A stretch of 64,000 nucleotides of DNA from NCBI RefSeq assembly GCF_016595495.1, contig NZ_JAENIM010000043.1, positions 31,374 through 95,373 on the forward strand. Reading direction: 5' to 3'. Positions 8,596 through 17,137 of this stretch are shown here, one piece after another (position 1 is the stretch's first letter; the number at the start of each line of letters is the position of its first letter). The notes beneath the pieces are model-generated. The model had not been told where the DNA came from. It saw only the letters and a program-made list of their open reading frames with translations, and made no database searches. Origin of the DNA: Persicirhabdus sediminis. Its GTDB lineage: Bacteria; Verrucomicrobiota; Verrucomicrobiia; Verrucomicrobiales; Akkermansiaceae. The translations under genes were made by a program, and so were the position numbers.

Positions 8596-9225
8596 ATGAC
8601 AGAGGGCCGACGATTTAAAACCATCAAATGCATTTCTATCAGCATGGTGACCTTGCCGACTCTGCTGCTGATTGCAATATGGGTTGATTTTGTGATGTGG
8701 TCAGATTTAGCCTCGTTGCCCAATTGGATATTCCTGCTGATTCTATCGACGATTTTGGCCATCCCAGCGTGGTCGGGTTGGCGGTTTTATAAAAAGACGA
8801 GCTTAGGAAGTTTGCGGTCTGGCCTGTCGATGATGCTTGCGATACCTTTGCTGGTACTCATGTGCTGGCGAGTGGAGGATAGTAGTGGAATTTATTCCCA
8901 GCTCAGCTTTCCCGTAGCGATTCTCCTTGGCGCAGTGCTTCATGTTAGATCTGAGCGGCTATTGAAGGACAAGCTGAAGCTGGCTGGGGAAGTCTGCAAG
9001 CCGCATCCTTTGATCATCTCTGGGGCATTGTTTTTTATCTTTCTGGCGATGTGGACTACGCTGTCGCAGAGCTTCGAGGGTCATCTCAGTGAGTTGCGTG
9101 GCATGGCAAAAGTTCTCGGCATGTTAGCCCCCTTCCTATTGGCATTTGTCAGCTATAAATTATTGAGGTCAACTCTGCATCGCATGATTTACGGTAAGCC
9201 GGAGCTGGTTGAGCAATTAGATTAA
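8596..9225 (+). CDS. Membrane protein of unknown function (second of a pair)
   Basis: The start is set at the ATG at 8596; a TTG seven codons... earlier frame start at 8578 is less likely. The protein has about six hydrophobic segments and a cytosolic-looking WRFYKKTSLGSLRSG block that aligns with the previous gene. Compared with that paralogue it has an extra pair of membrane segments near the C-terminus (FFIFLAMWTTL and FLLAFVSYKLL). No function can be assigned. The two genes are 41 bp apart and probably form one transcript. Confidence 0.7.
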   Translation: MTEGRRFKTIKCISISMVTLPTLLLIAIWVDFVMWSDLASLPNWIFLLILSTILAIPAWSGWRFYKKTSLGSLRSGLSMMLAIPLLVLMCWRVEDSSGIYSQLSFPVAILLGAVLHVRSERLLKDKLKLAGEVCKPHPLIISGALFFIFLAMWTTLSQSFEGHLSELRGMAKVLGMLAPFLLAFVSYKLLRSTLHRMIYGKPELVEQLD

Positions 9226-9352
9226 AACTTTGTTTCTATTAAATCCCTGTAGCTGTAGGGTTTATAGACGCTAAATGGTGGCTAATTAATGCGTATGTTT
9301 TGAGCTTAGATGCGATGCACAAAGCGGGTGATTGGGCCTATAGTATCCACGT

Positions 9353-9592
9353 ATGAATGAAATACATGGACACGAGGTAATGCAGATGATGATTGATGCG
9401 AATAAGACCTACTCACGTACGTCCCTGCGCAGCGACATCTACGATAAGTTTGGTGTAGACGCTACATTCTATACCTGTTCAGCCAGCGGCATGTCTGCAG
9501 ATGAGTTGATCAAATTTTTGGAGAACAAAGGAAAAGTTGTTTTCAATTCTTATGGTTACATCGCCGAAGAAGTGGTGATGTGCAATCATTAG
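9353..9592 (+). CDS. yecH: YecH-like (DUF2492) metal-binding protein
   Basis: At 79 residues this has the same length as E. coli YecH and shares its pattern: IHGHEVMQMM at residues 4-13, then ATFYTCSASGMSADELIKFL and a C-terminal cysteine-histidine pair. The conserved histidines and cysteines are thought to bind metal, but the role of the family is not established. It stands alone between two convergent units and is followed by a strong terminator. Confidence 0.85.
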   Translation: MNEIHGHEVMQMMIDANKTYSRTSLRSDIYDKFGVDATFYTCSASGMSADELIKFLENKGKVVFNSYGYIAEEVVMCNH

Positions 9593-9651
9593 GGATTGAT
9601 AAGCATTATGCGTTAGATTCATTTCTACGCAGTTGTTATTGTTACGTGTTG

Positions 9652-9689
9652 CCGGTATACCTGGGGGGGTATACCGGTTTTCGTTTTTT
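9652..9689 (+). terminator. Rho-independent terminator of the yecH-like gene
   Basis: Perfect 9-bp stem CCGGTATAC / GTATACCGG with an 8-nt loop, followed by TTTTCGTTTTTT. It points rightward and ends transcription of the yecH-like gene just before the convergent kinase gene. Confidence 0.9.
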
Positions 9690-9691
9690 AG

Positions 9692-10993
9692 TTAGGATAT
9701 GGCTGGCCTGCTAGTGCGGATTTTTGCTTTCAGCGCGCCAGCTAGGTTATACAGGCCGAAGTAGGTGCGGTTGAGGTAAAGGGCATCGGCATTTCCTCTA
9801 GCAGCATTGAGTGATTGCAGTTCTTGGTCGTCGCGCGTTTGGTCGCCAAAGTCAGCGAGCTCGCGGAAATACGATTGGTCACCAAAGTCAAACACCTCGT
9901 GCTGGAATGGTCTGGAGAGCAGGTCGACAGATTGGTGGAATACTTCGGTGAGCTTGGCCACCGCAGCTGGAGAATCGTCAGGTAATAAGAGGCCTATCTT
10001 ATAGAGTGATTGGCGGAATTTCTCTGGATCTGCTAGGATTTCTGGCTCCATCAGGCTGAAGTATTGGCGGTAGAAATCATCCGGTAGCGCTTTGACACAG
10101 CCGAAGTCGAGCACCCAGAGCTGGTCGTCTATCACCTTGAAATTTCCTGGGTGTGGGTCGGCGTGAAAGACCCGCAGCGTATGCACCTGATGGTGATAGA
10201 AATCCCACAGCGACTGGCCAATGAGGTCAGCCAGCTGGCTATCTTCATTGCGCTGGCAGAATTCATCGAGCACTTCACCAGCCACCCAGTCCATGGTGAG
10301 GATGCGTTTGCTGCTGAGCTCGGCATGGAAGTTAGGAAATTGTATGTTAGCCAGCTGGCTGGACTTTTCCGCCAGCTCTAATGACCTACGTAGTTCCAGC
10401 TGGTAGTCGGTTTCCTCGGTGAGCCGTTCTTCCACCTCGTTGATGTATGGATTGATGGCTTTGGCATCTAGCTTGAATAAGCGCATGGCCAGTGGTTTGA
10501 CGATGGAGAGGTCTGAGTGAATGCTCTCCGCCACGCCAGGGTATTGGATTTTTACCGCGTAGTCGTGGCCGTCTAACTTAGCTTTGTGGACTTGACCAAT
10601 TGACGCCCCAGCGATGGCTTTTTTACCAAACTCATCAAATATTTTATCTGGCGATTTATCCATTTCGCTGAGGAATGTTTTCACTACCAGCGGGTAGGAG
10701 AGCGGCGGTGCCGAGTAGTGGGCTTTGGAGAATTCTTTGACGTAGGGGTCGGGCAGTAGGTTGCGGTCGAGGCTGAGCATTTGCGCTAGCTTCAGCGGGC
10801 TACCCTTGAGTTTGCTGAAGGTGCCAAAGGCCTCGGCGGCGGTGCGCTGGTGGAATTTCTCTTTGTCGCCATTGCCTGTTAGCGCCTTTTTGCCAGCGTA
10901 TTTCAGGTAGTTCACACCGACACGGGCACCAGCTGCGGTGAGCGATGCGGCGCGTCCGATCTTATCTTTAGGGATGGATGTTTGTTCTTTCAT
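9692..10993 (-). CDS. ABC1/UbiB-family atypical kinase
   Basis: Member of the AarF/ABC1/UbiB family, linked in other organisms to quinone synthesis or lipid homeostasis through an ATPase activity. Seen: the N-terminal helical region with KLKGSPLKLAQML (family KxGQ region), the A-rich loop AGASIGQVHKA (residues 128-138), the ATP-contacting lysine K148 in AVKIQYPG, FHADPHPGNF with D279, and VLDFG with D296. It has no C-terminal membrane helices, unlike UbiB itself, so it belongs to the soluble branch. It follows a TetR-type regulator by about 13 bp and is probably controlled by it. Confidence 0.9.
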   Translation of the reverse strand: MKEQTSIPKDKIGRAASLTAAGARVGVNYLKYAGKKALTGNGDKEKFHQRTAAEAFGTFSKLKGSPLKLAQMLSLDRNLLPDPYVKEFSKAHYSAPPLSYPLVVKTFLSEMDKSPDKIFDEFGKKAIAGASIGQVHKAKLDGHDYAVKIQYPGVAESIHSDLSIVKPLAMRLFKLDAKAINPYINEVEERLTEETDYQLELRRSLELAEKSSQLANIQFPNFHAELSSKRILTMDWVAGEVLDEFCQRNEDSQLADLIGQSLWDFYHHQVHTLRVFHADPHPGNFKVIDDQLWVLDFGCVKALPDDFYRQYFSLMEPEILADPEKFRQSLYKIGLLLPDDSPAAVAKLTEVFHQSVDLLSRPFQHEVFDFGDQSYFRELADFGDQTRDDQELQSLNAARGNADALYLNRTYFGLYNLAGALKAKIRTSRPAIS

Positions 10994-11006
10994 CAGCGTG
11001 GTGGGA

Positions 11007-11681
11007 CTACGGCTGCAGGCGGCGCATCATGAAGCGGGCGAGGTCTAGCGCGGAGTCGAGCACGCCTGAGCTGGCGCTGTCGGCAAAGAAGCGGACGGAT
11101 TTTTCTATCAATGCGTCGGTGTCTTGGAAGCCGTCGCTGGTATCTTTGCGATAGTAGTCGATGAGGAAACGTAGCTGCTCAAACAGGCCCTTGGCGTAGA
11201 GCTCGTTGAGCTTTTTGCGGTCGGCAATCTGACCGCTTGCTAGACCTTCTTGCATCAGCTCGTCTGCCCAGCTGGTGAATGTTTGGCGCATGGCGCGCAG
11301 CGAGTCAGGTTTGAGATCTCGCATACACGGGAAGCACTCTACCAGCCGCGAGCGGTGGCGCTGGACGTGGGTGAAGAAGGTAAAGTAAAAAGCTAACAAT
11401 TTCTGCTGGATGTCGTACTCAGCGTAGTCGTCATCAGCTTCCAGCACGTTGATAGTCTCGCGCACGAGGCTTTCCCAGTAGCGAGATTCGAGCGCGGAAA
11501 ATGAGCTGTGATGTTGGTAAAAATCGCCTTCAGTTAGCTCGGCATATTTGCAGAAAGCATACACGCTGGCTGGCTCGTGTCCTTTGGTGAGCACGTAGTC
11601 CCAGTACATGTCAGCGACTTGCTCGGCGCTGGCGGGTGGGTTTTTGGCCTGTTTTTTCTTGGTGGATTTCTTCGCTGCCAT
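11007..11681 (-). CDS. TetR-like transcriptional regulator
   Basis: An N-terminal lysine-rich tail is followed by a helix-turn-helix region about residues 20-65 (EQVADMYWDYVLTKGHEPAS, then YAELTEGDFYQHHSSFSALE), as in TetR proteins, and a helical ligand-binding C-terminal domain. The ATG at 11681 is chosen over a TTG eleven codons upstream. The gene lies directly upstream of the ABC1 kinase, a pairing also known in Bacteroidetes, so it likely controls the kinase and itself. Ligand unknown. Confidence 0.75.
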   Translation of the reverse strand: MAAKKSTKKKQAKNPPASAEQVADMYWDYVLTKGHEPASVYAFCKYAELTEGDFYQHHSSFSALESRYWESLVRETINVLEADDDYAEYDIQQKLLAFYFTFFTHVQRHRSRLVECFPCMRDLKPDSLRAMRQTFTSWADELMQEGLASGQIADRKKLNELYAKGLFEQLRFLIDYYRKDTSDGFQDTDALIEKSVRFFADSASSGVLDSALDLARFMMRRLQP

Positions 11682-11857
11682 ACTCACGGGTGCCCCATTT
11701 CTGGCTGCCGTCAACTGCTAGTCGGCCGAATAAGAAGAAATAAGACACTATTTCCCTGCAGCTCTGATGCAGATGGATTATCTAGTGTTAGCTAGCCTGC
11801 TAGAAATAATCGCCCTAATCACCTTTTACCGTAAAGAATTGGCAAGGCCAAACTGCT

Positions 11858-12286
11858 ATGTCTGATATTACTCCACATTCTCTTTTACAACGCATCCTTC
11901 AGTTGATTGCTGATGCTCAGGAGCGCGCCGTTCGCTCGGTTAATTTTGAACGAGTGCTACTCTACTGGAATATGGGTTTTCATATTGTAGAGGAAGAGCA
12001 GAGAGGAAAAGAGCGAGCTGATTATGGAAAAGAGCTCATTCAATCACTTGCTGATTCATTGACAGCTGAATATGGAAGTGGATTTTCTTTTCGCCAGCTA
12101 AATTTCTGTCGCCAGTTTTACCTCCAATTCCCAAAAGTGAACGCACTGCGTTCGCAATTGAATTGGTCTCAATACCGCCTTCTTCTGCGAATTGATAACG
12201 CGGATAAGCAAAGTTATTACCTTGGAGGGGATCGAGGTATTAAAGAGCTATCGCTGATGGCAATGAATAGGATGTTTTTGAAATGA
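11858..12286 (+). pseudogene. Truncated DUF1016 (YhcG-type) nuclease, N-terminal domain only
   Basis: The first 120 residues match the N-terminal winged-helix domain of DUF1016/YhcG proteins: VLLYWNMGFHIVEEEQ, YGKELIQSLADSL, GFSFRQLNFCRQFY and LNWSQYRLLLRI. Full-length relatives are near 350 residues and end in a PD-(D/E)xK nuclease domain, which is absent here. After residue 122 the sequence departs from the family and stops within 21 codons, and the 3' end of folA follows immediately. This looks like a remnant after deletion. Whether the short protein is still made cannot be told. Confidence 0.75.
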
Positions 12287-12299
12287 CAGTGCTGAAATT

Positions 12300-12767
12300 T
12301 TATTCAGCGCGGGTGTAGTGGCGTAGCTCGAATTTTTCGAATTCTTCGACGATTTGGTATTCGGGGAATTGTTGGATGAAGTCAGGGAACCAGGTGTCGC
12401 CGTCGTAGCTGGCGTGGATGTGGGAGACGAGGATGTCGTCTAGCTGATCGAGGAAGAGCTGGTAAATTTGCGCGCCGCCAATGATAAAAACGTGGTCGTC
12501 TAGCAGGTCTAACTTTTCCAGCTGGGCTGGTGAATGAATGACGGTGGCGCCATCTGCGCTCCAGCTGGTATCGCGAGTGATGACAATGTTTTGTCGCTTA
12601 GGAAGCGGTCTGCCGATGGAGTCCCAAGTTTTGCGGCCCATGACGATGGGGTGGCCAGTGGTATGACGGCGGAATAACTTGAGATCTTCTGGTAGATGCC
12701 AAGGCATGTCTCCGTTTAGGCCGATGACTCGTTCTGGAGTCATGGCGACGATGGCTGATAGTTTCAT
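12300..12767 (-). CDS. folA: Dihydrofolate reductase
   Basis: FolA reduces dihydrofolate to tetrahydrofolate with NADPH. Normal length (155 residues). Seen: GLNGDMPWHLPEDLKLF at the active site, with D28 as the expected proton-donor position, the NADPH-binding MGRKTWDSIGRPLP, and VFIIGGAQIYQLFL. It follows thyA by 27 bp; ThyA makes dihydrofolate which FolA recycles, so the operon closes the thymidylate cycle. Confidence 0.97.
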   Translation of the reverse strand: MKLSAIVAMTPERVIGLNGDMPWHLPEDLKLFRRHTTGHPIVMGRKTWDSIGRPLPKRQNIVITRDTSWSADGATVIHSPAQLEKLDLLDDHVFIIGGAQIYQLFLDQLDDILVSHIHASYDGDTWFPDFIQQFPEYQIVEEFEKFELRHYTRAE

Positions 12768-12794
12768 CTGAGCTAGCTGGAGTTAGGTTTTTAG

Positions 12795-13604
12795 TTAGAC
12801 GGAGACGGCTGCTTTGATGTGCGGGTGTGGGTCGTAGTCGACGAGCTCGAAATCATCACCGCAGAAGGCGAAAATGTCTTTTACCTCGGGGTTGATTTTC
12901 ATCTTAGGTAGCGGTCGGCAGTCGCGTGTGAGCTGGAGTTTGGCCTGCTCGAGGTGGTTGCTGTACAGGTGCAGGTCGCCAAAGGTGTGCACAAAGTCGC
13001 GGGCTTCGTAGCCGCACACTTGAGCGATCATCATGGTGAGCAACGCGTATGAGGCGATGTTGAATGGCACGCCGAGAAAGAGGTCTGCGCTGCGCTGATA
13101 GAGCTGGCATGAGAGGCCTGGGCGCTCGGATTCTGGATTGTGAACGTAGAACTGAAAGAGCAAGTGGCATGGCGGTAGGGCCATTTGGTCGACTTTGCCC
13201 ACATTCCACGCGCTTACGATGTGGCGGCGTGAATGTGGGTTGTTTTTCAAGCTATCAATGAGCTGGCTGATTTGATCAATTTCCTCACCATCTTCATTTT
13301 TCCACGCGCGCCATTGCTGACCGTAGACGGGGCCGAGCTCGCCATTTTCATCAGCCCATTCGTCCCAGATGCGGACTTGGTTTTCTTTTAGGTAGGCAAT
13401 GTTAGTATCGCCTTTGAGAAACCAGAGCAGCTCGTGAATGATGGAGCGGAGGTGAAGTTTTTTGGTGGTTAGGCATGGGAAGCCATCGCGCAGATCGTAG
13501 CGTGACTGGCGGCCAAATACGGAGAGCGTACCGGTGCCGGTGCGGTCGCCGCGGCTCTCTCCATTTTCTAATACATCTGTAAGCAGCTCGTGATACTGGC
13601 GCAT
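12795..13604 (-). CDS. thyA: Thymidylate synthase
   Basis: ThyA methylates dUMP to dTMP using methylene-tetrahydrofolate. Length 269 residues, close to the E. coli enzyme. The catalytic cysteine is C146 in [12 protein letters not shown]; other blocks are [33 protein letters not shown] and [13 protein letters not shown], and the C-terminus ends AAVSV in the expected closing segment. First gene of an operon with folA. Confidence 0.98.
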   Translation of the reverse strand: MRQYHELLTDVLENGESRGDRTGTGTLSVFGRQSRYDLRDGFPCLTTKKLHLRSIIHELLWFLKGDTNIAYLKENQVRIWDEWADENGELGPVYGQQWRAWKNEDGEEIDQISQLIDSLKNNPHSRRHIVSAWNVGKVDQMALPPCHLLFQFYVHNPESERPGLSCQLYQRSADLFLGVPFNIASYALLTMMIAQVCGYEARDFVHTFGDLHLYSNHLEQAKLQLTRDCRPLPKMKINPEVKDIFAFCGDDFELVDYDPHPHIKAAVSV

Positions 13605-13691
13605 GAATGCCTTATAGCCGAGCTAGCCCAGTGGTGTCGAGACCCGATCGTCTCTAGCTAAAATGCTGAAATGAATGGTTAGGTTGATGGC

Positions 13692-14804
13692 CTACTTTTT
13701 CTTTTCTGGCTTGGGTGCTTTGGAGGCATCGCGCAAGAACTTGAATTCTTCTTCGTCGGTGAAGGAATTGAGGCGTGCGTCAGACGAGGCGGTGGTAATT
13801 GGTTTGCCGTCAAACAAAACGATGGCGGCAAATCCACGGTAGATCACATTTTTGCTGTTGAAGTTGACATCCCATTTGAGGTGAGCATTTGGCAGCAGTT
13901 TGATTTTTTCTTCCTTCTTAACGAGTGCGTAATAATCGCGCTCTTGAATGCCAACGATGGCGTACTTGAGCGTAACTTCGGTGGCAAAACCATTGCGATT
14001 TTTAATATGGACAGTGCTGATGCTATCAACGGTCCTGCTGGCTTTTTGGCGCACGACATCCACCTGTATGTTAGGCTCCTGCTTGAGCATTTCTGGGTTC
14101 GCCTCGGTGAGCTTTTTCCAGTGCTCTAGGTAGCTATCATTGTCGCGAGTACTGGTATCGTATTTGGTTTTCGGGCGGTTATCTACTTCTGGCCTGTTGG
14201 AATATCGTTTGGCGTAGTCGCGCATGTGTTTGCCTTTTTGCACGGCGGCATGGCTGAGCTCGCTAGGGTCGTCAGATTTGCGTGCTTGGCTTGGCAAGAC
14301 TAACTCCACATTGGCTAGAAGGGTGGAGAACTCAGGCACGTATTTCACGGGCACGATGTATTGGAAAACCATATCTTGATCGCGATCGCGAGTGCCAGAT
14401 TTGATAGTTGGATAGAAGTGGCCGTATTCGGTGAATAGGCCACGGAATTGGGCTTCCTTCCACGTCTTCAAGATAGCATTTTTTGCCATCATGGCGTATT
14501 CGTTATCGACGCCGTCGACTAACTTGTAGGCGGAGTCGAGGAAATCATCTGGGCGCTGGCGGTTGCTGCGCTCATTTTTTTCTAAAGTTTCGATGATCTG
14601 GACCATGCGGGTTTTCAAAACCGCGAGATCTTTTTCGTTAGTCTCAGAGCTGACTTTTCCCATGGCCAGTTTTTGGGAAAACTCTTCGGCGCTCGTATTG
14701 ATTTTCGTTTTGGCTTTTGGTTTAGCCGAAACGGGAACCGTAGCAAGGGTGGCTAAAGAGAGGGCCAATAGAGTGAATATTCTGAGTCGATCCATCACAT
14801 TCAC
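13692..14804 (-). CDS. Secreted protein of unknown function
   Basis: No family recognised. A signal peptide covers the first 28 residues (cleavage near VSA-KP). The mature protein is rich in charged residues, with lysine runs near both ends (KPKAKTK and KAPKPEKKK). The middle part has a beta-rich segment starting at about residue 250, with ISTVHIKNRNGFATEVTLKY and AAIVLFDGKPI, that could be a beta-sandwich of the type found on secreted Verrucomicrobia and Planctomycetes proteins. It stands alone and lies downstream of thyA-folA on the same strand after a 87-bp gap. Confidence 0.7.
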   Translation of the reverse strand: MNVMDRLRIFTLLALSLATLATVPVSAKPKAKTKINTSAEEFSQKLAMGKVSSETNEKDLAVLKTRMVQIIETLEKNERSNRQRPDDFLDSAYKLVDGVDNEYAMMAKNAILKTWKEAQFRGLFTEYGHFYPTIKSGTRDRDQDMVFQYIVPVKYVPEFSTLLANVELVLPSQARKSDDPSELSHAAVQKGKHMRDYAKRYSNRPEVDNRPKTKYDTSTRDNDSYLEHWKKLTEANPEMLKQEPNIQVDVVRQKASRTVDSISTVHIKNRNGFATEVTLKYAIVGIQERDYYALVKKEEKIKLLPNAHLKWDVNFNSKNVIYRGFAAIVLFDGKPITTASSDARLNSFTDEEEFKFLRDASKAPKPEKKK

Positions 14805-14865
14805 TGTATGTATGGAGTTATAATACTTTTACCAGTAGAAATTGCTGGGGGTGCTCGCTAGGGTT

Positions 14866-14900
14866 AAAAAATAACCACTAGAGTTGACTCTAGTGGTTAT
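14866..14900 (-). terminator. Rho-independent terminator of the DUF4136 lipoprotein gene
   Basis: Perfect 13-bp stem ATAACCACTAGAG / CTCTAGTGGTTAT with a 4-nt loop; on the minus strand it is followed by TTTTTT. It lies about 100 bp after the stop of the lipoprotein gene and before the start of the next gene on the strand. Confidence 0.88.
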
Positions 14901-15002
14901 ATCTTTGCTGAGATGTCGGGTTATCACGTCCTCACAGGTGGAGGGCATAAGTCGATGCATTACAGCTTCTTGAAATATTATCCAGTTCTCTGGATGGTTT
15001 AT

Positions 15003-15554
15003 TTATTTGAAAAACGGCGCGAGAGCTTCGTTTACAGCGCCGCTGATAGCTTTTTTGCGCTGGCTGGTACTTGGGTTAGTGAGCAAGTCGCGAGTGGCGA
15101 AACTGCGGTAGACGAGTTCATTGGTTTTGGAGTCGAGCACGTCAATGACGATGGCGCCAGCTTCGAAATAATCTGGGCGCTCGCTTTTGATCACGCCTTC
15201 CATGTGTGCGGCATCAACAATTTCCTCTGCGTCACGACCGTAGCCGAAATGGTCATCTTCTGATGTGGTTGAGGCATTGTCTTGGAGCACGAGCATGTAA
15301 CCGACGGTGAGGTCAGCGTTAGGGCTGTCAGTCGCTAGGCCATGACTAGCAAATTGCTCTTTGATAGAGGACTGAATCATCTGGTTCACCTTCTCAGATT
15401 GGTCAGCATAGGATGGTTTGGAGCCAGGTTTTTGTTTCACAAAGCGCATGCTGCTGTAGCCTTTGCTATTGCCCTTTGGCATGTCTACTTTGTTGGCACA
15501 GCTTGAAAATAAGATGGCCACGAGGAGGAGTGAGAGTGATTTGGCAAATTTCAT
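15003..15554 (-). CDS. DUF4136 lipoprotein
   Basis: Lipoprotein signal with lipobox LFSSC and lipidated C19. The remainder matches the DUF4136 pattern: a helical segment VNQMIQSSIKEQFASHGLAT, then SPNADLTVGYMLVL, then GAIVIDVLDSKTNELVYRSF and the closing helix with VNEALAPFF. These proteins sit in the periplasm or outer membrane; their role is not known. It has its own strong terminator. Confidence 0.85.
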   Translation of the reverse strand: MKFAKSLSLLLVAILFSSCANKVDMPKGNSKGYSSMRFVKQKPGSKPSYADQSEKVNQMIQSSIKEQFASHGLATDSPNADLTVGYMLVLQDNASTTSEDDHFGYGRDAEEIVDAAHMEGVIKSERPDYFEAGAIVIDVLDSKTNELVYRSFATRDLLTNPSTSQRKKAISGAVNEALAPFFK

Positions 15555-15597
15555 ACAAGCGACTTTATAGGCACATGCCTATCATTGCGCAAGAATA

Positions 15598-15685
15598 AGC
15601 CAGCTAGATGTCACTGACATCTAGCTGGCTGTAGGATAGAAATAGTTAGCTAGATGGTCGAATCTAGCTGGATGATCACATCCAG
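15598..15685. repeat. Cluster of three palindromes built from CTAGCTGG-type words
   Basis: Three inverted repeats lie side by side between the lipoprotein and DUF2314 genes: a 16-bp arm pair at 15598-15613 / 15615-15630 (AGCCAGCTAGATGTCA and its complement), an 8-bp pair at 15648-15655 / 15662-15669, and a 7-bp pair at 15668-15674 / 15679-15685. No T tract follows on either strand. They may form the 3' end of the DUF2314 transcript or act on DNA. See findings. Confidence 0.8.
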
Positions 15686-15687
15686 TG

Positions 15688-16647
15688 TTAGTAAATTTCT
15701 TTAACTTCAACTGGCGCTAAGATCTCGCGATATTGCTTAGCTACGGATGGATGCATGTCGCTGAGCATGGCGCGCAAGGTGTAGCTACCGTGCATTTTAC
15801 CATTTTCTAAGTAGAGCCAATCGGACACAGCATCAAAGGAGACTTCAATTTCCTGGCCAGTTTCAAAGCCTTCGACGTTCTCGATATCACTTTCGATCTC
15901 TCCAGTGAAGAGACCTTCAAAGAAGTGAGTATTGGCTAACCAAACGTGCTCGGTGTTCACGCCATCGGTGATAGGGAATTTCACGCTGAAGCCTTCTAGT
16001 TCGCCAGCGATGAAGCGCTGCGTAGCATCTAGCAATGTGTCTCTAGCTGATTGAATGGCTCGGTTCATTTTTTCAGAACCAGAATCGAGGTCAACCATGT
16101 GCAGGAGCTCTTTGCTCACTGATGATGGGGCGTGACGGTTGTGTACGTAGTCGTCGAAAAGCCCAAATGACATGGTATCAAGCTCGTGGAGCATTTTGAA
16201 CTTTTTGCCATTGTGAAGGCTGATGATAGCGCAGCCGTCTTCGTATGAGAGCATGTAGAGTGAGATGGTAGATTTGGAAAAATCGTCATCAGCCCACTCG
16301 CCATACAGAGCTTCTTCGTTAGTGCATGGGCCAACCACAATGATCATGCCGATAGGGTCACCTTCGACAATATTTTCAGGTAGCTTCACTTCGATAAACA
16401 AAAAGCGACCGCTTTGGTAGCTAACGATGATGATCTCTTCAGAGAGTTTTTTGTGCTCACCGTATGACATGGATGAGACTAACTCTTTCCACTGGTAGGC
16501 AGCGTACTCAGCGGCATCGTCGGAGAGCAGGTGCTTAATGGTATTGACTTTATCGTTAGCAAACAGGTGGGGAATCGTATTGCGAGTGAAATCTTTTTTG
16601 AGTCTGCTGAGCTTTTCTTCCGGGCTCTTTTGGAATAGCGTTTTCAT
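15688..16647 (-). CDS. DUF2314 domain protein
   Basis: The C-terminal 110 residues match DUF2314: FSVKFPITDGVNTEHVWLAN, then FTGEIESDIENVEGFETGQ and VSDWLYLENGKMHGSYTLR. The N-terminal 200 residues are not recognised; they contain a beta-rich region with IIIVSYQSGRFLFIEVKLP and lack a signal peptide, so the protein is probably cytoplasmic. The role of DUF2314 is unknown. It is transcribed alone from the AT-rich region to its right. Confidence 0.78.
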   Translation of the reverse strand: MKTLFQKSPEEKLSRLKKDFTRNTIPHLFANDKVNTIKHLLSDDAAEYAAYQWKELVSSMSYGEHKKLSEEIIIVSYQSGRFLFIEVKLPENIVEGDPIGMIIVVGPCTNEEALYGEWADDDFSKSTISLYMLSYEDGCAIISLHNGKKFKMLHELDTMSFGLFDDYVHNRHAPSSVSKELLHMVDLDSGSEKMNRAIQSARDTLLDATQRFIAGELEGFSVKFPITDGVNTEHVWLANTHFFEGLFTGEIESDIENVEGFETGQEIEVSFDAVSDWLYLENGKMHGSYTLRAMLSDMHPSVAKQYREILAPVEVKEIY

Positions 16648-17137
16648 ATTTGTGCAATAGTTTGTATACGTAATTGTTAGTCGTGGGGATTATTTTCGCT
16701 TTTGCGAGGGGTGTAATCTAGGCGCCTAGTTTACTTCGACTATTGGACTAGAGCCATTTGGTCTAAGAATAAACACCGATGAGGTGGAGATGGTGTGAAA
16801 ATTTATTGCTTAGAGATTGCCACAAGATTAACAATAAAACTAACTTTGTGCAAAATGAATCGATTAGATGTTGCAAGGTATTGTCAACACAATGCCCGTC
16901 TTTATATCTGTATCATAAAATCTATTAGATTTAGAATTGTTTTCTGTTAACTGCTCAACATCAGTGAATTCAAGCTATGTGAGATTTCATGATAATGATT
17001 GCAAAAGCAGCTAAGGGTATCAGCTAGATCACCTTTTGATATATTTATCGGAGAGGTTCAAAAGTGGTAAAAAAGGTCTATCAAGATGTCGCTAAATCGA
17101 CCGAGTCGATTATGGAAATGTGGACCGATAGCTACAG
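16648..17137. other. 490-bp AT-rich intergenic region
   Basis: No gene is seen. It holds the promoter region of the DUF2314 gene on the minus strand. A short 6-bp palindrome AATCGA / TCGATT lies near 17095. A Fur-box-like half-site (GATAATGAT) is at about 16990 but lacks its second half. No terminator with a T tract is seen for the gene that ends at 17138. Confidence 0.5.

Noticed and set aside
16980-17010. Fur box
   Set aside because: Only the GATAATGAT half matches; the second half fails, and no iron gene is adjacent.
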